Origin: Ignavibacteria bacterium
Lineage (GTDB): Bacteria > Bacteroidota > Ignavibacteria > Ignavibacteriales > Ignavibacteriaceae
Reading direction: 5' to 3'
DNA length: 52,695 nucleotides
Assembly: GCA_030693705.1 (NCBI GenBank)
Contig: JAUYAB010000102.1
Span: forward strand, 1-52,695
In this document: in pieces, positions 8,515 through 16,427 of the stretch
Numbering within the stretch: the first letter of the stretch is position 1
Layout: each line of letters opens with the position of its first letter
Made by a program: the position numbers and the translations under genes
The notes under the pieces: model-generated
What the model saw: the letters and a program-made list of their open reading frames with translations, nothing else
Database searches by the model: none
What the model was told of the DNA's origin: nothing

Positions 8515-10254
8515 TTATAGGTTGGCCTTGGCAACCCTAATTTGTTTTCCTTCTGTTACACCTGTTTCATTAAAACTATCTATTTTAAAGTAACAATCGC
8601 TTCCTGTATTCAGACCATGCAGCTCCGCAAAATTGTTTTCGTAAATCATTAATTGGTTATACAACTTATTTCTGTCAATACCGTAGTGGACAAGGTAACC
8701 TGTTGCGTTTTTATCCTTTCCCCATCGTATAGTTGCATTCCGGTTATCTGACGAATCTCTAACTACACTAAAATCATTTACTCTTTTCGATTTTGGATTA
8801 TTTCCTTTGCCGAAAATTCTAAAGTCTGAAATAGCAAATGTTCCGCCGGGGACACGGATGTTATTCAATTTCAAATAACGAGCAAAAATAGGTCGATTCA
8901 ACTCTATATAATCATGCGGGGCGTCGATTTTATTTTTACTCTTATCAATTAACAAATACCAGGTCGAACCATCGTCCGAATATTCGACCGTATATTGATA
9001 ATAGATTCCCGCTTGTCTTCCAAAAATATTTGTTTCATGTTCCGCAAAATTTATTTGCATTGCATTAACTCTGCATTTGCTGCCAAGATCAACTTTCAAC
9101 CATTCGCCTCGATCACCTGTTTTCGCACTCCAATAAGTTCTAATATCTTCATCAAATGAATTGGAAATTGGTAAAGAATCAATTGAAGATGAAACACTCG
9201 CATTTTTTTTATACGAAAGAAGCATCCATCCGGTAAAAGAACTCTTCAATTGATTTCTTTTTTTTTGATACATGAATTGCGGATAATCTCCCCAAGCAGT
9301 TTGTGTATACAAAACACCATCATTATCAAAACCCGCCGGGAAGATTCCAAGCCTCCGTTCAAACATGTGTTTAACCGAAATAGTCTGGGTGGCAATATGC
9401 CAGTAGTTTTCATACTTATCTTTGAAGGTACTTCCGTGTCCCGCGCCGCAAATAAACCCGCTTTGTTTTAACGAGAACGGATTATTGCTTTGGTATTTAA
9501 ACGGACCAAATGGATTTTTCGAAACATAAACTCCATCCGCATATCCTTTGAACTCGGTTCCAGGAGCGGCATACTGCAAATAGTAGTTCCCGTTATACTT
9601 ATTCATCCATGAACCTTCAAACCATGGCTCCCTTTCGATTGTATTAAAATCACCAGGCTTTTCCCAACCATGTTCTTTAATATTTGCGCCGAATAATTCT
9701 TCCGGTTTACCGATTGGTTGAAGATTGTTTTTCAAATCAAGTTCAATTGCATAAAGCGGCTCTTTATTTGAACAGCCCCAATAGAGATATAATCTTCCAT
9801 CGTCATCATAAAAAAGATCGGGATCGGTTACTGAGTAGATAAAACCGGGATTCACAATTTCCCATTTGCCGTTTTTAGGGTCGCCGGTTTTGTAAATCGG
9901 ACTTCTTTCCCCTGAAGCCATGAAATAAACAGTGTCTTTAATTACAACAGCAGTCGGTGCATATTCTTCAATTGGCAAGTCACTTGTCTCAATTAATTTC
10001 CAGTTAAGCAAATTATCTGAAGACCAATATCCTCCAGACTTTGAAGCGAAAAGATAATACTCATTTTTAAAAAGAATTAATGTTGGGTCTGCGGCTTCGC
10101 GCCGGGAAGGTTTATCGAGACAAAATCTATAATTGAGATTGACCGGATTACAATAGGATTGCACTCTTTTTGAATTCCTATTTTTCTGTCCGGAGATGGA
10201 AGAAAAACACGAAATAAAAAGAATTAAAAAAATCGTAAATACCGTCGTTCTCAT
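8515..10254 (-). CDS. Secreted GH43 family glycoside hydrolase with F5/8 type C and Fn3 domains
   Basis: 579 aa. The N-terminus is hydrophobic (signal peptide about 1-22; FISC is a weak lipobox candidate). Residues about 45-330 form a five-bladed GH43 propeller: Asp56 in EAADPTLIL (base), Asp in SVTDPDLFYDDDG near 144-146, and a likely acid Glu213 in PWFEGSWMNKYNG. GH43 enzymes are mostly arabinofuranosidases and xylosidases, with some galactanases. Residues about 340-470 resemble a discoidin (F5/8C) sugar-binding domain and about 485-575 an Fn3 domain. It has no NPFNP sorting tail, unlike the GH16 gene 19 bp downstream. The GH3 gene upstream is 101 bp away. Confidence 0.87.
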   Translation of the reverse strand: MRTTVFTIFLILFISCFSSISGQKNRNSKRVQSYCNPVNLNYRFCLDKPSRREAADPTLILFKNEYYLFASKSGGYWSSDNLLNWKLIETSDLPIEEYAPTAVVIKDTVYFMASGERSPIYKTGDPKNGKWEIVNPGFIYSVTDPDLFYDDDGRLYLYWGCSNKEPLYAIELDLKNNLQPIGKPEELFGANIKEHGWEKPGDFNTIEREPWFEGSWMNKYNGNYYLQYAAPGTEFKGYADGVYVSKNPFGPFKYQSNNPFSLKQSGFICGAGHGSTFKDKYENYWHIATQTISVKHMFERRLGIFPAGFDNDGVLYTQTAWGDYPQFMYQKKRNQLKSSFTGWMLLSYKKNASVSSSIDSLPISNSFDEDIRTYWSAKTGDRGEWLKVDLGSKCRVNAMQINFAEHETNIFGRQAGIYYQYTVEYSDDGSTWYLLIDKSKNKIDAPHDYIELNRPIFARYLKLNNIRVPGGTFAISDFRIFGKGNNPKSKRVNDFSVVRDSSDNRNATIRWGKDKNATGYLVHYGIDRNKLYNQLMIYENNFAELHGLNTGSDCYFKIDSFNETGVTEGKQIRVAKANL

Positions 10255-10355
10255 TTGTCAAAATTCCGTTCAGTGAAAATTATTACCATATTAAATTAAA
10301 TAAATGCCGATTTATCAAACACTTGTTTCTAAAAACTTTTCCGGTCGCATAAAAA

Positions 10356-12953
10356 CTATTCAGCTATTAATTGTATTTCTTTCATACCGGGGTCGGTAGA
10401 AGAAGAACCAACCATTAAAAGATGCTTCCCTTTTTTTACTCCGAATCCTTTTCCTTCTACATACTCTTGCAGAGTTTCGGACGAAATTTTAAACGTAACA
10501 GTCTTCGCTTGATTCGGCTTTAATTCAATTCTCTCAAATCCTTTTAAAGATTTTATAGCGCCGTTAGTTGTTGAAGAATTTCCTTTTAAATATAGCTGAA
10601 CAACTTCCTCTCCTTTATTCATGCCGGTATTTTTAACATCAACCGACAATGTTAATGTATCTCCGCCACAAAATTTGCTGCTGCTTAATCTTGAACTTTT
10701 TATTTCGAATGATGTATAGCTCAGTCCGAATCCGAACGGGTAAAGAACTTCTCCATTAAAATATCTGTACGTTCTCCCTCGCATATTATAATCTTTAAAA
10801 CCCGGTAATTGTTCCACCGATTTATAAAACGTAACCGGAAGTTTTCCCGCCGGATTGTAATCACCGAATAGAACATCGGCAATTGCATCACCTGTGGCTT
10901 GACCACCATACCAGGCTTCCACAATTGCAGGAACGTTTGCATTTTCCCAATTAATACTTACTGCGCTGCCGTTTAGTAGAACAAGCACAACCGGCTTACC
11001 GAGAGCTACAATTTTATGAATTAATTTTTCTTGAACTTCAGGTAAATCCAAAGTAAGCCTGTCTCCACCGGCAAAACCCTTTACCGGAACATTCATTTCT
11101 TCTCCTTCAAGGCGCGGCGAAAGCCCCATGAACAATACCACAACATCACTCTTTTTTGCTGCTTCAACTGCACGTTCTTCAACTTTGTCATCCGGAACAG
11201 ACCACAACAATTGCATCTCGGCGAAATGTGTCTTGGCATAAAATTCCACCCGGATTTTGTATTTCTTTCCGGCTTCAAGATTTATCGGTTTGTAAATTTT
11301 AACCGGATGCTGCCAGGTGTAGAATTCAATAAACAAAGAATCTTCAATAAATATTTTATACCCGTTATAACCATATCCACCGATATTGTACTCGCCGGAC
11401 TTGGAAGGGATTAAATAACCGCTCCATCTAATACTGCTATTTTGTTCTTCAACATTTTTTAAATCCCGGAGCAGTTTGTAATCAATTACCTTATCAACTC
11501 TTTTTAGCACCGGTTTCCCCACCAGATCATGATTATCAAAATACTCTGCCGTAAGACCATTCTCTTTTTTATCAACGGAAGTGAAAAGAAATTCTGTTGG
11601 AATCACTTCTGTACACGGCATATTTTCGGCAACGTCGCATCCTCTTTCATAAATTACTTTTGTCCCCTTTCCAACTTTTTCTCGAATTCCTTTTAAAGGA
11701 GTAATCGGATTTGAGGGGGCTCCATTATAATTTGCAAGAAGTGTTTCTTCGTCATTTGCATTTGGACCAATAACAGCAATGGTTTTTACATTCTTTTTCA
11801 GCGGAAGAATATTGTTTTGATTTTTTAGAAGAACAATTGATTCCCTGGCGGTTTCCAGAGCAAGCTGCTGATTTTTTTTAGAATCAACAATCTCCATTTT
11901 TATTTTCGAATAGGGAACCATCTCCGGTGAATCGAACATGCCGAGTTTAAATCTTGCTTCAAATAATCTTTTTATTGAACGGTCTATTTCTGTTTCCTTG
12001 ACTAATCCTTTTTGAATTGCTTCTGCAAGCGCCGGATAAGAATCTCCGCATTCAAGATCGGTTCCAGCTTTTACGGCAACCGCAGATGCCCCGGCAGCAT
12101 CTTTCTCTTGTTTGTGAGATTGATAGATGTCCGAGATCGCCCAGCAATCGGAAACAACATATCCTTTAAAGCCCCATTCGTTCCGCAAAATATTTTCCAA
12201 TAATGAATCGTTGCTGCAGCAAGCATTCCCACGGAATTGGTTGTAGGCACACATCAGTGATTGAACATTTCCTTCTTGAACACTCATCTTAAAGGCTGGC
12301 AAGTATGTATCATATAAATCATAATCACTTATTTCGGCGTTAAATATGTGACGATCCGGTTCAGGCCCGCTATGTACAGCAAAATGTTTTGCCGTGGCAA
12401 CAGTCTTTAAATATTTCGGATCATTCCCCTGTAACCCTTTAATAAATTGAACAGCCATCTGCCCCGTTAAATATGGGTCTTCGCCGTATGTTTCCATGCC
12501 GCGTCCCCATCGTGGATCGCGAAAAATGTTTATGTTCGGAGACCAAAAAGTAAGCCCTTGATAAATTCCTCTTTTATCGTGAGCAACCGCATCGTTATAT
12601 TTTGCTCGCGCTTCATCGGAAATTGCCGATGCAACTTGAAACATCAAATTTTTATCCCATGTTGCTGCAAGTCCCACCGCTTGCGGAAAAACGGTTGCCA
12701 GTCCGTTCCGTGCAACTCCGTGCAAGCATTCATTCCACCAATTATATTTTGGAACATCGAGACGTTCAATTGCAGGGGCGTTATAATTCATTTGAAGAAT
12801 TTTTTCTTGCACGGTCATACGGGAAACAAGATCGTCTACTCTTTCATTAATCGGTAACGATACATTCTTATAAGGTTCGTTCTGTGCTTTCGCATAAAAA
12901 GTACTAATCACGCACGAAAGTAAAACAACCGGTAAGAAATGAATTTTTTTCAT
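10356..12953 (-). CDS. Secreted GH3 family beta-glycosidase with PA14 insertion
   Basis: 865 aa with a signal peptide (about 1-23). The N-terminal TIM barrel carries KHFAVHSGPEPDRH and the nucleophile motif VVSDCWAI with Asp269. The second alpha/beta domain contains AVIGPNANDEETLLANYNG. A PA14 domain is inserted at about 460-590 (GLTAEYFDNHDLVGKPVL), followed by the rest of the second domain and a C-terminal Fn3-like domain (YPFGFGLSYTSFEI). This layout matches periplasmic GH3 beta-glucosidases and beta-xylosidases of Bacteroidota. It removes terminal glucose or xylose from oligosaccharides; the substrate cannot be settled here. No sorting tail is seen, so periplasmic location is likely. It lies 64 bp from the 568-aa gene. 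Confidence 0.92.
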   Translation of the reverse strand: MKKIHFLPVVLLSCVISTFYAKAQNEPYKNVSLPINERVDDLVSRMTVQEKILQMNYNAPAIERLDVPKYNWWNECLHGVARNGLATVFPQAVGLAATWDKNLMFQVASAISDEARAKYNDAVAHDKRGIYQGLTFWSPNINIFRDPRWGRGMETYGEDPYLTGQMAVQFIKGLQGNDPKYLKTVATAKHFAVHSGPEPDRHIFNAEISDYDLYDTYLPAFKMSVQEGNVQSLMCAYNQFRGNACCSNDSLLENILRNEWGFKGYVVSDCWAISDIYQSHKQEKDAAGASAVAVKAGTDLECGDSYPALAEAIQKGLVKETEIDRSIKRLFEARFKLGMFDSPEMVPYSKIKMEIVDSKKNQQLALETARESIVLLKNQNNILPLKKNVKTIAVIGPNANDEETLLANYNGAPSNPITPLKGIREKVGKGTKVIYERGCDVAENMPCTEVIPTEFLFTSVDKKENGLTAEYFDNHDLVGKPVLKRVDKVIDYKLLRDLKNVEEQNSSIRWSGYLIPSKSGEYNIGGYGYNGYKIFIEDSLFIEFYTWQHPVKIYKPINLEAGKKYKIRVEFYAKTHFAEMQLLWSVPDDKVEERAVEAAKKSDVVVLFMGLSPRLEGEEMNVPVKGFAGGDRLTLDLPEVQEKLIHKIVALGKPVVLVLLNGSAVSINWENANVPAIVEAWYGGQATGDAIADVLFGDYNPAGKLPVTFYKSVEQLPGFKDYNMRGRTYRYFNGEVLYPFGFGLSYTSFEIKSSRLSSSKFCGGDTLTLSVDVKNTGMNKGEEVVQLYLKGNSSTTNGAIKSLKGFERIELKPNQAKTVTFKISSETLQEYVEGKGFGVKKGKHLLMVGSSSTDPGMKEIQLIAE

Positions 12954-13017
12954 AGTTGGTATCCAGTATTTATTTCATTAAAAATTCGCATAAATTTAAT
13001 TATGGTCTAAATATCTT

Positions 13018-14724
13018 TTAAATTGAAATTGTTATGTGCGATCCATGTGTGTGCATGATGCGCAAAATGCCGCCTTGACCAAGCGCTTCCCAGGTAAAAC
13101 TTTCTTGATTCAGAGCATCAAGTTTTTTGATTTGAATAGTATTCACTTCAATATTTTTAGGCTCCGCAGTAAGGCGAAGTACTTCAGTTGAAGAATCATC
13201 AAAGGTTGTATAATCAATTTTGCCTGGCGAATAATTTATTTTTTTTATCACCGATGTTGAGCCAAGCAAATGATTTTCATCAGCCGGTGCCCACTCCGGA
13301 ACTGCTGCCATCCCTTCCATAAAATGACAAATATAATCTCCATAACCGTCTGAGAACCATGCGGTAGGCCAGGCCGGTCCCGTCCAAACATAACCGTTAT
13401 CTTCGCACATATACGTAGCGACATTAAAAAAACGGAAAGCTTCATCTTTGAAACGTTCGTCTCCGTTTTTTTTATACCAGAGTGCACAGACCGAAGCATA
13501 GCGTGCTGTATGGCTCCCCATCGGCTCATAGCACCAGGTTTGTTCTCTAATAGCATCCATTCCTTCAACAGCAAAAGCGCTGGCAACCCAATGCAGAAGG
13601 GCGGGAACATCAATTCTCCAATTGCTATCTTTTTCAGGATGTTTCAAAATATATCGCGCAGTTTCCATCGGAGTAATCTGTATTCTATTTATAATATTTG
13701 AATCGCTCGGTACATCTTCAAAGTAGCCGTTCCAAATAAAAGTTTTCATCGGACCATTCTTAGAGAATAACCAATCCCATGCTGTCTTACTTGCTTTTCG
13801 ATAAGTTTCAATTTTTTCTTTTGGAAGATGAAAAATGTTTTTTTCGTAAGGGATAAAATCCCAAATGCGAATTAATTCATCAAACAAACGAACAGGGTCT
13901 AAAACATTTGAGCAATAATCATCTTTAACCTCACCGGTTTTAGCATTTACTCTGAATGCCCAGGGTGAAGAAATAGAAAAGTTTGTTGCAAATTTAGTTT
14001 CAGGAGCAGAAACATCTCGAACATGTTTAGCAAGTGCATCAGCACAGTTGATAGCTGCGGTAAGATATTTTTCTTCTCCAGTAATTTCAAAAAATTGTAA
14101 GTATGCAACACCAAGTTCACCGACTTTGTCAGGTTCAATACAATATAATCCGTCGCCGCGTTTTTCATCTTCCCATTTAGTAGCTCCGTTATAAATACGG
14201 CTTTTGGGATCTGCACTTGCGTAAGGACAATTAGACCACGCCCATCCGGTTGGTGTAGTTCCATTCGTAAGCATTTGATCCAGACATTCTTTTACAACAC
14301 CAAGATAAGAAGTATCTCCTGAAAAGGTTCGGTAATCAATTGCAAGACTCTGAACAAATCCAGCAAACACGCATGCAGGGTTTGACATCCATTCCGAACC
14401 GCTTGTTCCCTTGTAAAAATCGTTGTTCTGTTTTGGTCCGTCAAAATCGGCATGAACCATGTAAAGTTTTAATTTAGTAGTTGGTTCAACCGGGCAGTCT
14501 TTAATAAACTGAGCTGCTAAATTTACCACATGCGAATAAGCTTTGCCCGGCAATTCCGGTTTGTACCAGGGAAGAATTTCTCCGTTACTATCGCGGACTA
14601 CTTTGTGCGAACAAATAGTATCAACTGGCAAACCATAACTTTGATAGTCGTCCTGTGCAGTCAGGTTAAGTGACTCCATCAAGAACGATAAAAGAAATAA
14701 TATAAAAAAATATTTTTTTTTCAT
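13018..14724 (-). CDS. Unrecognised secreted protein, possibly an alpha/alpha-toroid enzyme
   Basis: 568 aa with a clear signal peptide (about 1-24, ending LNLTAQ). I do not recognise the family. The body is rich in Trp, Tyr and helical repeats, such as GELGVAYLQFFEITGEEKYLTAA and SVCALWYKKNGDERFKDEA, which resemble the paired helices of (alpha/alpha)n-barrel carbohydrate enzymes. Acidic and aromatic patches (WEDEKRGDGLYCIEPDKVG, WTGPAWPTAWFSDGYGDY) could line a sugar-binding cleft. A C-terminal part from about 490 looks beta-rich. It sits 35 bp after the GH20 gene and 64 bp before the GH3 gene, so it is probably an operon member acting on the same glycan. Enzymatic function is inference. Confidence 0.75.
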   Translation of the reverse strand: MKKKYFFILFLLSFLMESLNLTAQDDYQSYGLPVDTICSHKVVRDSNGEILPWYKPELPGKAYSHVVNLAAQFIKDCPVEPTTKLKLYMVHADFDGPKQNNDFYKGTSGSEWMSNPACVFAGFVQSLAIDYRTFSGDTSYLGVVKECLDQMLTNGTTPTGWAWSNCPYASADPKSRIYNGATKWEDEKRGDGLYCIEPDKVGELGVAYLQFFEITGEEKYLTAAINCADALAKHVRDVSAPETKFATNFSISSPWAFRVNAKTGEVKDDYCSNVLDPVRLFDELIRIWDFIPYEKNIFHLPKEKIETYRKASKTAWDWLFSKNGPMKTFIWNGYFEDVPSDSNIINRIQITPMETARYILKHPEKDSNWRIDVPALLHWVASAFAVEGMDAIREQTWCYEPMGSHTARYASVCALWYKKNGDERFKDEAFRFFNVATYMCEDNGYVWTGPAWPTAWFSDGYGDYICHFMEGMAAVPEWAPADENHLLGSTSVIKKINYSPGKIDYTTFDDSSTEVLRLTAEPKNIEVNTIQIKKLDALNQESFTWEALGQGGILRIMHTHGSHITISI

Positions 14725-14759
14725 TGTATTATCATTTACAAATGTTTACTTGTCTTGCT

Positions 14760-16277
14760 CTACCACGCCCCTTTTTCAAATTCAAATCCGTTTGAATTGA
14801 TAAAAGGTTTAATTGCTTTTACTCTCCCTAAGAAATTTTCATAATTTTTGTTTTTTTCGGGACTCCAAACAGCTTCGGAAAAAGCAAGAATTCTTGGAAA
14901 GATTTGATATTGAACATCGTTTTCAAGCACTAGTTCCGTCCACAATGCACATTCGCTTCCAAGTACAAATTTCTTTTCATCTTCTTTTAAACTATCGGGA
15001 GTAGGATTGAAAGAATATGCTTTTTCCAAATTCAGCACAGGCATCCAATCGGGTTTATCGGTTCTTGGGTAACTTGGATAATCGAAATAGGTATACCAAT
15101 TATCGGCGTTCACAGTGTAATATCCCCTTCTTGCCGCGTCCCAGGACTCACCCGGATGCCATCCTTCAACAATTTGATTTGAGGGAATGCCGTCTTTAAT
15201 ATTTTCTGCCCAGGCTAAAGTTTTAACTCCCTTTTTGCTAATAAAATTACATATCTCTTTCATAAAATAATTTTGCAGCATATCTTCGTTTGCCAGCTTC
15301 TTCTTCACAATCATTTGTTTGCATTCGGGACATTTTTCCCAGATGCCTTTTGGTCTTTCATCTCCTCCAACATGAATAATTTCAGGTTTGAAAATATCTA
15401 TAATTTCCGAAACAGCATTTTTCAAAAACTCATAGCTTTTTTCTTTCCCTGCGCAATAGGTATTACCGCCATCGTTAGTTGAACAAAGTAATTCGGGATA
15501 ACTTGCCATAACAGCTCTTGAGTGACCCGGCATTTCAATTTCCGGAATTACCTTAATATAAAGTGATTCGGCATATTTTAAAATTTCTTTTATTTCCGAT
15601 TGTGTGTAATACCCGTTTCTTTGTTTTGCGTTTAATGAATCGAGGTACGAGCCGATTTCATTCAGCTTGGGATATTTTTTACTTTCGATACGCCATCCAT
15701 CATCATCAATTAAATGCCAATGAAAAACATTTAGCTTAAGCGAAGCCATCATATCTAGAACACTTTTCACAAAATTTGTCGATTGAAAATGCCTGCTGGC
15801 ATCAAGCATAAAACCTCTGTGCGGGTATCTCGGATAATCGGTTATTTTACAGCATGGAAAATATGTCTCCTTTCCCCTGGCTAAAATCATTTTTAGCGTC
15901 TGGATGCCATAGAAAATTCCACGATTATTATTTCCCGTCAAAGTGATTTTGTTTTCATCCACTTTCAAATCATAGCCGTCGGTTTCTTTTACTGCGGCAG
16001 CATTTAAGACAAGAAAAATTCCGCCACTCGTATTGCCGTGTTTAACAACTAACTTTCGACCGGTTTTATTTTCGACAGAATTTTTCAAGAAATCTGCAAG
16101 TTTCTTTAATTCTTTCCCTTCGGAGGGAACATGTATCTCACAAAAATTTTTTATTATGAAATTTCCCGGTGAAGCAACTACGGTTACAGGCTTTGGAATA
16201 ATATTTAATTCTCCGGCAGAAAATGGTTGATAACTCAAAAAGATTAGACAAACAACTAAAGCTAATGTGTTTTTCAT
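14760..16277 (-). CDS. GH20 beta-N-acetylhexosaminidase
   Basis: 505 aa with signal peptide (about 1-21). Residues about 22-140 are the alpha/beta GH20b domain (IIPKPVTV to GIFYGIQTLKMIL), and 145-490 the catalytic barrel, starting YPHRGFMLDASRHF with LNVFHWHLIDDDGWRIE. The catalytic pair lies in HVGGDERPKG: Asp306, which orients the substrate acetamido group, and Glu307, the acid/base. These enzymes release terminal GlcNAc or GalNAc from chitin oligomers, glycans or peptidoglycan fragments by substrate-assisted catalysis. It has no sorting tail, so a periplasmic role is likely. Together with NagB and the NagX-like protein it is the best evidence that the locus handles amino sugars. Confidence 0.94.
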   Translation of the reverse strand: MKNTLALVVCLIFLSYQPFSAGELNIIPKPVTVVASPGNFIIKNFCEIHVPSEGKELKKLADFLKNSVENKTGRKLVVKHGNTSGGIFLVLNAAAVKETDGYDLKVDENKITLTGNNNRGIFYGIQTLKMILARGKETYFPCCKITDYPRYPHRGFMLDASRHFQSTNFVKSVLDMMASLKLNVFHWHLIDDDGWRIESKKYPKLNEIGSYLDSLNAKQRNGYYTQSEIKEILKYAESLYIKVIPEIEMPGHSRAVMASYPELLCSTNDGGNTYCAGKEKSYEFLKNAVSEIIDIFKPEIIHVGGDERPKGIWEKCPECKQMIVKKKLANEDMLQNYFMKEICNFISKKGVKTLAWAENIKDGIPSNQIVEGWHPGESWDAARRGYYTVNADNWYTYFDYPSYPRTDKPDWMPVLNLEKAYSFNPTPDSLKEDEKKFVLGSECALWTELVLENDVQYQIFPRILAFSEAVWSPEKNKNYENFLGRVKAIKPFINSNGFEFEKGAW

Positions 16278-16370
16278 TTGATCGTCCTGTTTTTAATATC
16301 AGAAATCAATTCCAACTATACTTTGACTCAATAATAGGATGTTGATTTTCAGAAGTGAATGAAAGATATA

Positions 16371-16410
16371 AAATAAAAAAGGATGCAGCGTAACAACAAA
16401 CACTGCATCC
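16371..16410 (-). terminator. Rho-independent terminator of the 860-aa carbohydrate-binding protein gene
   Basis: Arms GGATGCAG (16381-16388) and CTGCATCC (16403-16410) pair perfectly. Read on the minus strand the stem is followed by a run of T (complement of 16371-16380). It lies 18-57 bp after the stop codon of the minus-strand gene at 16428-19010, which separates that transcript from the GH20 gene downstream. Confidence 0.8.
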
Positions 16411-16427
16411 ATCATAAAAAAATGAGA

